This document shows, one piece after another, positions 23,508-35,697 of a stretch of 64,000 nt of DNA. The stretch's first letter is position 1, and the number at the start of each line of letters is the position of its first letter. Position numbers and translations under genes: made by a program. This stretch comes from Dasyornis broadbenti (taxonomy: Eukaryota; Chordata; Aves; Passeriformes; Dasyornithidae). The notes under the pieces were generated by a model that was not told where the DNA came from, did not search any database, and saw only the letters and a list, made by a program, of their open reading frames with translations. Location: positions 723,547-787,546 of the forward strand of contig VZRN01005389.1 of NCBI GenBank assembly GCA_013397935.1, given 5' to 3'.

Positions 23508-26500
23508 TCACCCAGGGAGTAACTCTGGCTGCTGGACTTGGACACTGACAGAAAGTGAGAGGGTACGAGAGGAAACTAAACTAACTATTTCACTGCAGCC
23601 TGGGCAGGCAGTGGCTCCAGGGCTGCATCCCAGGGACGCTTTCTTGCTGTGGAGGAGTGGAGCAGCGCGGCCGCTCCAGCAGGTCCCTGGGGGATGTGGG
23701 GCACACACTCCCCAGGAATGGCAGGAACAGGGACACCGCAGAGCCCGGGGAGGATGAGCAGCTGAGCAAGGAGTGGATTAGGACTAAAGTTTCCAAACTG
23801 GGCATTTCGACCCCAAGCCCTTCTTGCTGAGGATCCCCACAGCCTCTGATATTTCGATTATTACTGAGTTCTGCTAACAAGCACCACTAGGGCAGTTCTG
23901 TCAGCCTCCTGCTTCACCAAATCATCAAGGAAGGAGGGTGGTGTTTAGTTTGGTTTTTGCGAGATGAATTAACAGAATGAAGGTCAAGGAGCAGCGTGGT
24001 CTGACCTGTACAAATCTGGCATTTTTACTCCTGTCTCAAAGCACCATGATAAACCACTCTGAACACAAACCTGCCTCGAAATGAGCACTGAGTGCTCCAT
24101 GGAGCAGGAAATTGCAAGGGGACACTGTGAGCCCTGGGCATAGAGGTTCCCTCAGCATTTCTACCAATCTTCCTTCCCCCTCAAATTTCGATAGGCCATG
24201 TCTAATTATTGATTGACATGTGTTCCCCCTCACACCGGGGTATTATCAGACCACGTCGCGTGTGTCAGTCCGCAGAATTAGCAGCCGTAATTGGACCCTT
24301 TTAACAAGGTACACAACACATTTTAAATTAAATTGCATTCCATAAATCAGGTTAACCTTTTCAACATCGCTCTAAGAAAATTAATTACTCATATCGAAGC
24401 ACATGACCTTTTCACAGTGCATGGGATTAGCTTCCACATTTCTTTTATTTTCCCTTCTCTCTGCTCCTCCCTCCTCTCCCCTAGCTCAGACTTCTTTCTT
24501 TGCTTGAAAACATCAGAGCCCAAAAAGCATCCAGGCTGAGCACACTGCTTCAGCTTGCATAGCTTCAGCCTAGCCCAATTTAATTGCTTAATCTCCTCTG
24601 CTAAGCAAGCTGCCCCTCTTCCCCAGCCCCTCTTTCCTGGCAAGTGAATCCGGGGCTGTCCAGGTGCCAACAGTCAACTTTGTCATCTGACCCTTGCCTT
24701 GGGTTTCATGGTTGTTCGAAACAAGAGGGGCCTCTGCTGCGGATGTCACTGTGAGTGGACGCTGCGGGAGCTCCCCACGAGGAGGTGGCTGTGCTGACAG
24801 GGTGGCAGTGAAGGGCGGCGCTGGCAGCATGTCCCAGCCAGGTGCTCTTTGGTGAAATGCTCAGGGAGGCACTGCTGGGCTTTAAACGTGGCCTTTGCGT
24901 GTATAAAACATGGAATACCTGGTGTTTTTTGAGTGAGTGAGAAGCACGAGGAGCAGGCTGGTGGGGTTTGGGTTGGCCTCTCTGAAGATGCTGATTTTGG
25001 TGTTGGTCCTGAGTTCTGCTCAGAAGAGGATTAGGCTTTGGTGGGGGAGGTAACCTCTGTTCAGCCTGGGAATTTGTGGAAGAGATGGGTATTAAGTGAC
25101 TTGGAGTAAGAGGCATGGACTCACAGCTTGAGTTCCTGTGGGTTTGGTGCTTCCCATGCTCTCCAGAGATGGACAGCAAGGCCCCCAGGCCTCATACGTG
25201 CGTATTTCCAGTGACTGAGGACATCCCTCTCTGTCCTGCCTCATGGGTGCCCGGGCTGAGGGAACAGCACGTGGAGAAGGGAGCGGTTCTGTGGCTTGGG
25301 CAGTGAGTTAAGGACGAAGCACTTCGGGGCTTTGGTGTTTAGAGCAGCCGCACCTTTCAGCATGAACTGCACCAGCCTCCGGTGCATTTGCTGCAGAGAG
25401 ACTCCTTGCCCCTCTCTGTGCCTCGTTTCCACAGGTGACCAAGTCCCAGGTGTCAGTGTCTCCGTACTGTGGGACCCACAGTGGGAGTGGGATTGTCAGG
25501 CTTCATACAAATGTGTGACTTACGGAAGAGCCTTGGAAGTCAAGAACATCTGTTGTGCTGTTTCTCCCCTGAAATAGGATAATCTATGTAGTTTTACTGT
25601 AGACTGTATTTCCCAGCTGCCTTAATTTCTTTAAATTGCTCTGTGAGTTGCTGAAGTCATCAGCAGAAATGCTGGAGTCAGCTGGATTTTAAACATTTAA
25701 AATGATATAGTACCATTTTCCTTCAGAAAGAATCTTAAAAAATTTAATTATTCTTTTCCTTTTTTCTATTTCTTTCCTTTTCATTTAATGATGGGGTTGT
25801 TGAAACCTCTCATTAAAAGTGCCATAAAATAAAACAGACAAAAAAGCTTAGAGCAGAATCTTAGAATGTGACAAAGTTTTGTTGAAAACATCAGGCTTTG
25901 GCTGCTGCTTTAGTGCCTTTTTTTACATGGAGAAGGAAGGAATGAAGAGGAGGGGGTGCTTGAGGGTGGCTCCTGTGTTTTATGCTCAAGCTGATGGCTC
26001 ATAACCAGCACTGCAGTGTGGTACCTGCTCCTTGGAAACCAGATATATGAATAGGTAAACATGTTCATAACCTAAGCACAATTGAAACGGATGTTACAGC
26101 CTGGTCAGGCCCAAATCTGGCCTCAGGGTGAGGGTGGTGAGTACTCGGAGCACGTGTAGACCAAAAGACTAAATCCTGGCCCCCTTAAGCTTACTGGGAA
26201 GACCTGTGTCTTCTCTAATTTCCAATTAACCAGCCTGGTTCAGCCGAGCTGATTTCAGTTTTAAGTTGGAGACAAAGGCAAAACTAAGAGCACGTTTGGA
26301 ACGAGGAAACCAACATAGGTTTTCCCCTTGTAGTGTGCTTAAGCTGTGTTTGTTTTTGTTCCTGTGTACCCAGACACACATTAAAAAGATTGAACATAAT
26401 AAGTTAATTGTTTGCCTAATCCTTAATGAAGATTGCTATTTCCTCTTCAGAATTGCTGCTTGAAGTAAGAAGCATTAAAGCTCCGTTGGAATCATTGGGA

Positions 26501-29500
26501 GTGTTGGGAGGAGGTGGAGCTCAGAGGGAGTTCTTGTCTTCCTGCTCCGAGTCCCCTCCCAACAGGGGGATGCTGTCACTGCTCTGTTCCTCGAAGGCAG
26601 CTCCCCCAAACCGAAACAGAGGCAACATTAAAATACAAGTCCCATCAGCTGCAGTTCCTGCAGCAGTGATCCGAGAAGATTACCTTGAGGGTCATTCCTG
26701 GGCAAATACCTGTAGTAAATGTTTGCTGGTTGGGTGTAATGGTGAGGAGCTCCTGAGGGTGGGGGAGGTGGGGCTGGGGGCTCTTCTCTGTCCCTTGTTT
26801 CAATGAAAACATGGAGTTTTTGAAGTTGTTCTGAAGGCCTTTTCCTGTGGTTGGTTCTGTTCTCCATGGCACTGCTGGTTACCCCGAGCTTCCTGTCATT
26901 TATAATTATGATGGTTTTGTTCAAGTGATTTTGCATCAATCCATCCATCCCTGCCCTGCAGTTGTAATTATGCTTTTTGATGCCACTGAGTTGCAAAGAT
27001 CCGGGGGAAATTCTTTTGACATCTTTGATAGCAAACTGCGATACATCATTCACTTGGGCAGGGGCAGTGGCTCCTCCGGCTTGCTCCGAGCATGAAGTCA
27101 GATGTTTCGATGGTGAGTGACAGAGCCATGGAAATGGCTCGTTACAGATTAACGGAGTCCCTCAAAGCGAGCAGCTAATACTTAAACAAAGCCAGAGCCC
27201 TGTCCGTGACACAGCGGTGCTGATGACAGAGCAAAGAGCGTGAACTCAAACAACCCAAACCAGTACCAAATCAAACAGCGCAGATTTGCTTCTAAGCGAC
27301 GTATTTTGCCCTGAAGTTTCATTTGTTGCATTTCACTTGCTTCAGATGTTGCTCCAGTAGCGCCTTCATTACAGCAAATCAAATAAACAAATGAAAAATT
27401 AAAGCCATTGTTATCCAGCCGCTCCCTCGGGGGGGTCTGCGGTTCTTTGCATATTTATGATGCTTTTTGGGCTGTGTGTGGGATGAGAACAGATGGCAGA
27501 TGGGTTCCACTGACTTACCTGCTCCAGCAAACTGGCAGGTGTCCACACCTTCAGCAAATGAAAAACCACAGAGCAGGCTTGGGAAGAGAAGTACATTGTA
27601 GTCATTGAAAGCTGTTTTCAATTGCTTATTGTGGTTTTTTTTTTCTTGTGGCCTCTTCTCCTGTGCTGTTCATTAGCCCTTCTGGAATTTAAAAGGCACA
27701 TTTTATGGATGAGAGTTAACTGGGTTTGCCAGATAGAATTGCTGCATTGCCATCGCCTCTGTGCATGAATATAGAGATGTGGACATCGATAGGAACGCAA
27801 GTCACTCGAAATGTTCTGACTGCTAGAATATTTCTTTTCCTTCCTTATTTAATTTTGCCGTTTGGAGTGAAAGGAACACATTTAAATAATAAAACGAACC
27901 ACAATGTGCCTGCTGCTCTATTCAGGGAGTTTTTCTAATTTCAGTCGTTTCTGCAGAACTGCTATAAATACTCTGACATGAGAATGCCTGAGAAATAGGT
28001 CACAGTGAAAACTGCTAATATGTACATTTGATAGAAATCCTTCCAAAGTTGATTTCTTTCAGAGTGTTTCATAAAGCAAATAATGTGAAGATTAGGCTGG
28101 AGTTTTCAAGAACACCTGTCTGAGAGTGGGAACCAGATGAGCATTCCTCTGCTTCTTCTCACCCCCAGACGTGCTCTGAGTCCAGATCTCATAAGAGACA
28201 GGTAAAACTGCTGCAGGCTGGAGTCCTGCAAGACCCTCAGCAACGCGATTATCTTTTCTTAGAACAGCTTGATTTTTGAAATGACCGTCATTTGGCAGAT
28301 GCTGCTCCTCCAAGAGCTGGTTCCTGGGGTGTCTCCTGCAGAGCGCACCCAGGTGAGCTGGAATCCTTGGAGCAGCAGAGTCCTCTTCGCTTGCAGAAAA
28401 TCCACATCATCTTTCCTGGGTGCTTTGTTCCGGGCATCAATCTGCTGCTCGTCAGTGTGAGAAGCAGAGGGGAGAAGCCCCGCAGCCGCTGAGCTGGCAG
28501 CGTTACCCGGGAGGGTGGGAGCAGGGAGGTGTTTGTGGTGCGTCCCACGCTGCCCTTGGAGCAAACCTGGGCCCCGGGGCTGGGTTACCTGGCTGCTGGA
28601 GCAGCCTTATCTGTTGTTACAGAGCTTTGCAGTTCTGTTTTATCCGACTGTCCCAGGGGGCTGTGTGTGTCAGCACAGGGCACCTTCCCCCGGGGGCTGC
28701 TGTCACCTCTCTGGAAGGTGCTGCAGCGGCTCCTAAACAAAAATCTTCTGGAAACAACAGATTTCTGTAAGCAGAGGGAAAAAAGGCTTTTAGGCTCTCC
28801 TTGCTGAATGTGTGACATAATAAAATTCTAAACTGGCTTTGGCATCGGACTAAGTAGAATTTTTGGCTGGGACTCTGGAGATTTTGCCGTGCTGTGAACA
28901 GCCAGGCTGGAGCTCCGGAGGTGGGTGGTGGGCACTAACGGGCATCAAAGCCCAGTGTGTTGGCTGCATTTTGGCAAAAGAATTAGAATTTTCAAAATCT
29001 CTTACAACCTTTTCTCTCAGGGCCTGGGAGCTGGATCTTTTAAGAGACATGATGCACACTGCGGCTCAATCTGATTTATTTTTTTTCCCCAACGCAGTTT
29101 GGAGGAACTTCAGATAATCATCAGAATGTGTGGACACTTCTTTAAACTGAACAGAACTTTAAGCTGCGAAAAGTTGCTTAGAAAAGCTCTTTTGGGAGGA
29201 AGAGTAATCTTAAAAGACAGAATGGAAATATGCATTTTATTTTTGAAAATTCCTTGTGGTCTTCTAAGTATTTTTGATGATAAGGGAATTCACGGGCATG
29301 GCTGAACCTGAGTAGAAAATACAGGCTGAAAACTTACGTGTTTTCAGATGATGCATTACACAAAATCAAATTAAGCTTTAGACTCTCATTAAGGTAATCT
29401 GTGTATTTTATTTACACTAATATAAATTAACTGCTTTCATCTAAGATGGTTAATAAAACAAATGTGTCCTGAGGTCTTCCGAAGGGATAACAAGCCTGGC

Positions 29501-30181
29501 ATGCTTTAGGGCATTTGTATTTAATAAATCTGGAAGTATTGAATAAGGGAGGGAAGGGAAAACATGATGCAAACAGAATACACTTAACATTTATTGTGGC
29601 AGCATAAATAAATGTTTGGAATGTTGGAGCCTGAATTTGAGGCAATAACCAGTAAAAGAAACCAGTAGGAAAATGCATGCAATAATGGCAGAACGGAAAA
29701 ACTGAAATTGAATTCCAGCACTAGTAGCAGTGTTATAATAGCCATTATTTTTCATGGAGGCTGATCCCCTGGGTTGCTGGTGACCTTCCCACTAGGATCA
29801 TGGGGCTGCAGGGTTCCCAGATCGTCTGTTGGCATCTTCTGGGGACACTGGGTTCTGGTCCCTGCTCCTGCCCCGCCCAGGGCTGCAGTGAAGTGCTCTG
29901 GCAGGGTGGGCACGGACATTTGGTGTTTAACTACTGCTCTGCTGCTGTTAATTCTTAATATACTCGCAGCAATAAGTGCAAGATGATCTGTCCTTGCCAG
30001 GCTCCCAATGTTTGTCATTAATAGAGAGTGAGCTGACAGAAAAGCTCAAGTATCTCTTTCCCCTCTTGTAGTGAGTAAAAACTTGATTTCATTAACTAAG
30101 AGATTGCTGTCAGTGTAAAAGGAACGGAGTTTCCAGCCTGTAGTTAAAGAAAAAAATCCCTTGCTCCATTTACTTCATATA
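23508..30181. other. Transposon-poor single-copy DNA, no gene seen
   Basis: No CR1, LTR or tandem repeat could be identified in this stretch. AT-rich segments occur at about 24290-24420, 25580-25880, 26880-27060, 27850-28090 and 29290-29740, between GC-richer ones such as 28280-28740. Open frames reach about 157 codons (24706-25179, minus) but show no known domain and lie opposite other open frames. The 141-codon minus-strand frame at 26628-27053 is proline-rich in its centre and unrecognised. No exon is supported. Confidence 0.55.
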
Positions 30182-30236
30182 GCAAAANAAAAAAAAAAAA
30201 AAAAAAAAAAAAACAAAAAACAACCCAAAAAAACCC
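30182..30236 (+). repeat. A-rich low-complexity tract with one ambiguous base
   Basis: A run of about 25 A, with an N at 30188, is followed by A-rich sequence with C clusters (ACAACCC, AAACCCAC). No retrogene body or target duplication is visible upstream, so I call it low-complexity DNA, not the tail of a processed copy. The N indicates uncertain base calling in the homopolymer. Confidence 0.8.
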
Positions 30237-33200
30237 ACTGGAGAGCTCGTGCTTTGTGTGTGAAAAATCCTGTGTTTTGGAGGCAGGGATGGCATTAACA
30301 TTCTAATGGTGGCTGCTTAAGTGCAATCAATGTATTGCAGGTGTTCAACAGATCCCGGGGATGGAGCGCTCCTTGTCTGAAGGTGGAATTGGCTGCCTGC
30401 CTTCTGCTCTCTGGGGGCTGATTCAGTTTGTCTGTTTGCTCATATTTTACAGTAAATTAGAGACCTGTGACCATCATATTAATACTTAGAACAAAAGCCT
30501 TTGAGTGCTTTTATCTTTAGAGTAAATTATACTGACTCGAATTAGAGACATTCTGGATTTTCCTGATGAAATAGGAATGTCAGCAGAAGGAATATGTAAG
30601 TCTCTTTTGCCATTTTCTCGATATCAAAGCCTGACATCAGCACCAGGTTGGAGCTCAGGAGATGGACTCGATCGTGGACAAAGCACCAATGGCTGTTTTG
30701 TTGCATCTTTTTGGAATAAGCTACCTTTTTTCTGTGGTGTTAATACAGCATGAGCTGCAGGAGTGCTCCTGGCTGGGCTTTGCTGAGCTGCTCTTACACC
30801 AGTACACAGCTCATAAGAGAACAGAGTGCTCTGAGACGCAAATCTTGGAATCAGCTGGACAAAACCAGGAAAATGCTGGTCATTCCCTACTTTGGGGCTG
30901 TATTTGCTCAGCAGTGATGGTCCCAGCTGGAGTCAAATGTAGCAACCAGAGTGATACTGGGCTGGAGCTGAGGCACATGGATAAATGATTTACACCAGTG
31001 ACTTGTGGTTGTCCTTTGCAATTTGTCTCCCTCGGGCATTTGTGGCCGTATTTTCAAGGGTGTTGGTCCTTTTATACAACTGTTAATGAAACTGGGTTTT
31101 AAAGAGAAAATGAAAGCCAGACTTTCCCTGTAGATTTTAAAGATGTGGATTTTGGGGTCTGGTCCAGAGCACGCTGCAGTCAAGGGAATCCTTCAAGGGA
31201 TTGAGCTGGGCAGTGAGTAGAGACACAGGAGAAGAGCACTCGGCACAGCAGCAGAGAACCCCCAAATGTCTGGGCTCACTGTGGGCACTGAACTGAGGAG
31301 AAAGCTTTAGGCAAACTGGCAGAGCTGGGGGTGACTGGGGGCCAGTGGCACCCCCAGGGAAAGGAGAACAGGAATTTTAGAGAATAAATGTGTTCTTTCC
31401 ACGCCGATAGTCCCTGTGGACCTGGAGAATGCAGAGCGATCTCATTGTAAAATATTCATAGACAGCTGCTCTATAGCATTTATCCCAGCGTTACTTCAGT
31501 CTTGAGCTAGTCTATAATTAAAGCATTTATGTTTCAGATGCTTAACAGGGTGTTTTAAAATGTTTAGGTCTTGTAAATGATGTTTATTTATGGTTAGCTA
31601 ATTAAGCCAGCGGAGTTCAGCTTGGTCTCAAATCCAGTCCAAAAGATGAGCAGTGACATTCCCTGTTACTTTGGAAGCAGCTGATCCGAAAGGGATCCCC
31701 ACCCACTCATTCCCTGGGCAGCTCTGGGCATGGAACTGCCATGTGTTGGCCACCTGGGTGGGAGGTCTGTGTTCCCAGCCCTCCTGGCCAGGAAATGGGC
31801 TGTGCAGAAATCCAAGAGCTGTTAGATGAAGCTGCCTGTCCTGCTGCCGTGGGTGCTGACGTGCTGGGACTGTTGGGTCTTTGGTGTCGTCTGCCCCTCC
31901 AGCCTCTCTTGCTCTGCTTGGTGCCAAGGGCTCCTCTTGGCCACATCCCCGAGCGAGGGGGGTTTGGTGGCAGCTTTGGTGCTGTGGAGGGGGTCTTGGC
32001 TCTGGGAGGGGAGAAGAAAAGTGTCAGGTGAGTGCTGGCTGCTCACTGGGAGAGGTGAGGTTTGGGACAGCCCCCGGGCTGGAGGGGGACAGTGTCCTGC
32101 TGCTGCTGCTTGGCCTTGGCCCGTGGCATCTGGTGAGGCTGCGGGGTGAAATGGAGTTTGGGTTCTTGAAATGAAAGCGAAATTTTGCAGCAACACCACC
32201 GACAGCGAGCCTGGTTTGGGTCCACCCCTGCCTTCCACAGGGATGCAACGAGGTAAAAACAGTTTTACCAAACCTTTAGTCCCAGCTGCAGGAGCCCGGG
32301 GAGAACACACAGGCTGGAGAGGAAACCTGGTGCCAGCGCTGAGCTGGGTGCTGGTGCGTTCGAGCTCGCTCTCCAAACACACTGAAGTGTTTCTCTGGTG
32401 AACAGTTAATTATCCTTCCTCTTTCTTTGAGTGTGAACTCCCAGGCTTCCAGGGCAGGAATTCTGTCTCTGCTGATGGCGGATGCTGAGCCGTGCTGGTT
32501 TCTGTGCGGTCTCAGTGCTATTGTGATGCAAATACCACTAACACAAGGGAACATCGAGGTAAAGAGTAGTTGGCACCAGCTGGCAGGCTCGGATGCATTT
32601 TGTTTCCACCAGATAATCCTGCAAGGCTGTGATACCCTGTCACCTAATTCTCAATTTCTTTTTCTATGCCTTACTGAAAGTATTATTGTGAGGGGTTGGC
32701 CTTTAGCATCCTTAAATTCTTGCTTTTAATATCTGACTTCTTGTATTCACGTAATTATTCCCAGCCTCCTCCTCCCTGCTGCGAAATTTTGCTTTCAGAA
32801 GAATTCCACCTTAAAAGCAGCAACTAAATGAGGTCAGAAAGTGCATAGATGGAAAGCATATCTTGTCTAAAACATGCAAGTTATGGTTCATCATTCTCTT
32901 GGCTGTGTTCAAGAGGATATTAGCAACAGCACGTGTAACCTTCCACTGCTTTACTACCCTTGTTTTTTACTGTGTGCTTTACCCAACCAACGCAAAAGCC
33001 TCAGCTCAATGAGGTTTGCTGATGGGCTGGTCCTGTAAGAAAATTCCTGATGGTGATCAAAGCGTGGTTCAGACATTGCCCCCGAGGCTGCGATGCCCCG
33101 TGTGCACTTTACAGGGGCCAGATGGTCTGTGCGGGTGCCAAATGCCACATAGAAATTCATGGCATCTCTGTGGCGAACCAGTACATTTTAGTTAGCGTAA

Positions 33201-35675
33201 ATCAAAACACAGCCCCAAATTACTTCTTAACCAAATCGTAACACTTTAATATAACTGTTCCCAGGCCGGCTCGAGTGGGGTTTGGTTTTGTTCATTTCGG
33301 GAACCATCTGTGCCTGTGAGCACAGCTCCAGCGCAATAAAAATAACTCCAGAAAGCAGTGTGAACATACAAAGTGGGCTAAATCGGGTTAAATTAGCTTC
33401 AATATGAGAGCTGGTAGAATTCCTCTCTTCAGTGCTGCCTGACAGTGGAACGTGTTGCCGCCTGGCGCGGCGCTGGGTCATCCAAACCCTGTTCCCTTCA
33501 GGTGAGCACAGAGGGAGGAGGAAGGCAGGTGGGACTCCTCGGGGGGCCTGAGCCACACCGGGTGCTTTCACCTCGGCAGTGTCTCTCCCAAGAGTCGCCC
33601 TGGTGTGGGATGGACGGACAGACAGACAGACAGACAGATAGACAGACAGACAGACACTGCCGCGGCTCCGCAGCACAGGCACCACCAGGGCTGTTAACCA
33701 GGGATGTGTTCTGCAGTGCTGCACAGGAGAGGGAATTCTGGGAGCAATGTAATTCAGATTGGAGCTGTGATTCAGCTCCCGAAATTCATTGAAGCAGCAG
33801 GTCTAAAGCGGAACAATTTTACCTGGATCTATGCAAATTTATGGCATAATATAACATGGAAATGTATGTAAATGTTGTCAATTATTGTAAAGCAAAGGAG
33901 CACATAGATGGAATATTCCATAAAATGTTTTATACAGCATTTTTTGAATTCCTGAAAAAGAAAACCTGAGAAATAGCAAATGAACTGGAATTGAGTGTGG
34001 ATGTTCCAAGCCCATTACATTGGGACATTTTCTTTGAACTGCTTATTAATCTCACCTTCCATGCAGGTTTTCAAGAGCTCACTTCTCTCCACTGCTACAT
34101 TATACCTTTACAAATCAGGGAAATGTCAACTCGTGATTTACTGACAAAGCCGACAACTGACATAATTTATCTCACTTGAGATCAGTTCATCAAACTTGGG
34201 AACATCTTGGCTGCTGTAAAATCCAGGCATTTGATACAATCGCGGCTGCTTAAAATGCAAAGGCTAACCTACATTTTTAAAATGCTGTAAAAAGAACAAG
34301 AAGTGATGCCAGGATGAAAATTTATGAGGCACGGAGCCGGGATCTGAATTTAGCGTTTGCTGCGTTTGGAGTGTTGTTACTATCTTGTTTGCACAGTTGA
34401 AAACGAGTGTTAATGGGAGCATGGAGCGGGAGGGCTCGGCTTTAGCATTCGAGTCCAGTGCCGGCCCTGACCCGGTGCTATGCAGGAATTTTAAATGCTC
34501 ATCCTTGATTTAATACAACATTGTTTGATACCAGTGGCTCCTCGTTAGTGAAGCTCCGATTAGAGCAGCACGGTCCGGCAGTTTGAGTGCTTGCTGCATT
34601 CAAATTCAGAGATAAACCTATGAAACACAGATGAAAGTGGAGGAATATAATTTAATATCAACGACTCTGATAATATTAAAATGGAATTAGCTTTTGCACC
34701 TTCTATCAGAAGACGTTGTGTTTAACGTGTCGGCGTTGGAAGGGTTTGGGGGGTGTCAGGTTTGTTTTGGGTGTTTGCACAGTGCTTGGCACAACGTGCA
34801 GGATGTGGCTGAGTGCTCTGACAAACAGCAGCTCCTGCAGTTCTCAGCACCGGGGTAAGAGATTTCCTAGGATGTTAAAATACAGAGCTTTAGATTAAAA
34901 CCTGATAGCCCCTTCCTGTTATCTCCAGGTGCCTCGGTAATGGCCGAGCTATTTGGTACAAATTGGCACGGATTCCTCTGTAGGGACGGAAAGCAGAATA
35001 ACTGCCATGGGAGATGAGTTCTGGTGTTGTAAAACAACTTTGGGGAGCACTTTGCTCTTAAATATTCATGACCAAGCCATCAACTGATGTGTCAAGAGCC
35101 CTGCTGACACAAAACCTCATCCAAGGGTAAGCCAAGGCTCAGTCTCCGTGTGTAGCTCAAACCTTCCGCAGGGTTTTGCACCCCAAATGTGTTGGATGCC
35201 TCTGATCTCTTTCACAGCCTGTGCTGAGCCTGGCAAGAGCGGGGCTGGGAGTATCCGGGGGTTTCTGCAGCTCTGCCCGGTGATGTGTGTCCTGGTGACA
35301 CGCAGCACTGCCGAGAGAGGCTCTGCAGGTTACGAGGAAAAGCAGAACTTGGGTTAACATTTATCTCAACTGTCATCGCTATTTGCAACACTAAATCTTT
35401 CTCATAAATAAGTGCAGAAATCTTTGCTTCAAAGTGAAAAATTCATGCTCCAGTTAAACCTCAATTATATTTCCAAACAATATTTATCAGATTTTCGGAT
35501 GTGTGCTTAGTGCAGTTCAATTTTGTGCTATCAGTCAGAAGTGGCAGCGCTCGAGAAGGGGGGCTGGGGGGTGCTTTTCAGGTGGGAAATGGAGCGTGCA
35601 GAGAGGAGGCAGCGCTGCCAGGGCAGGTGAGAGGGGCCCGTGGCTTGGGTCCACTTTTAATGAAATACCAGTGCG
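30237..35675. other. Transposon-poor single-copy DNA, no gene seen
   Basis: I found no interspersed repeat. A GACA microsatellite lies at 33616-33657. AT-rich segments at 30440-30620, 31430-31620, 33820-34330 and 34500-34690 alternate with a GC-rich zone (31640-32400) that holds overlapping open frames up to 186 codons on both strands. These frames have no recognisable domain. No splice-site-bounded exon could be argued. Confidence 0.55.
33616..33657. repeat. (GACA)n tetranucleotide microsatellite
   Basis: About ten tandem GACA units are interrupted once by GATA. In accidental frames it reads as repeated Asp-Arg-Gln-Thr. It is probably length-variable in the population. Confidence 0.95.
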
Positions 35676-35697
35676 TTAAAAAAAANAAAAAAAAAAT
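35676..35697 (+). repeat. Poly-A tract with one ambiguous base
   Basis: A homopolymer run of about 20 A contains an N at 35686. No element body is recognisable upstream. Confidence 0.8.

Noticed and set aside
27990..28020. Similarity to a miR-128-like seed (TCACAGTGAA)
   Set aside because: Only the first ten bases agree and no complementary arm lies within 100 bases on either side.
31822..32382. 186-codon minus-strand open frame
   Set aside because: Two plus-strand frames are open over the same bases, the composition is Ser/Pro-rich and no domain is recognisable.
33430..33500. Segment AGTGCTGCCTGACAGTGGAA as a CR1 fragment
   Set aside because: A few words resemble CR1, but the order of blocks and the 3' terminus are absent.
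33445..33792. Open frame with a repeated Asp-Arg-Gln-Thr motif
   Set aside because: The repeat is the translation of the GACA microsatellite and not a protein repeat.
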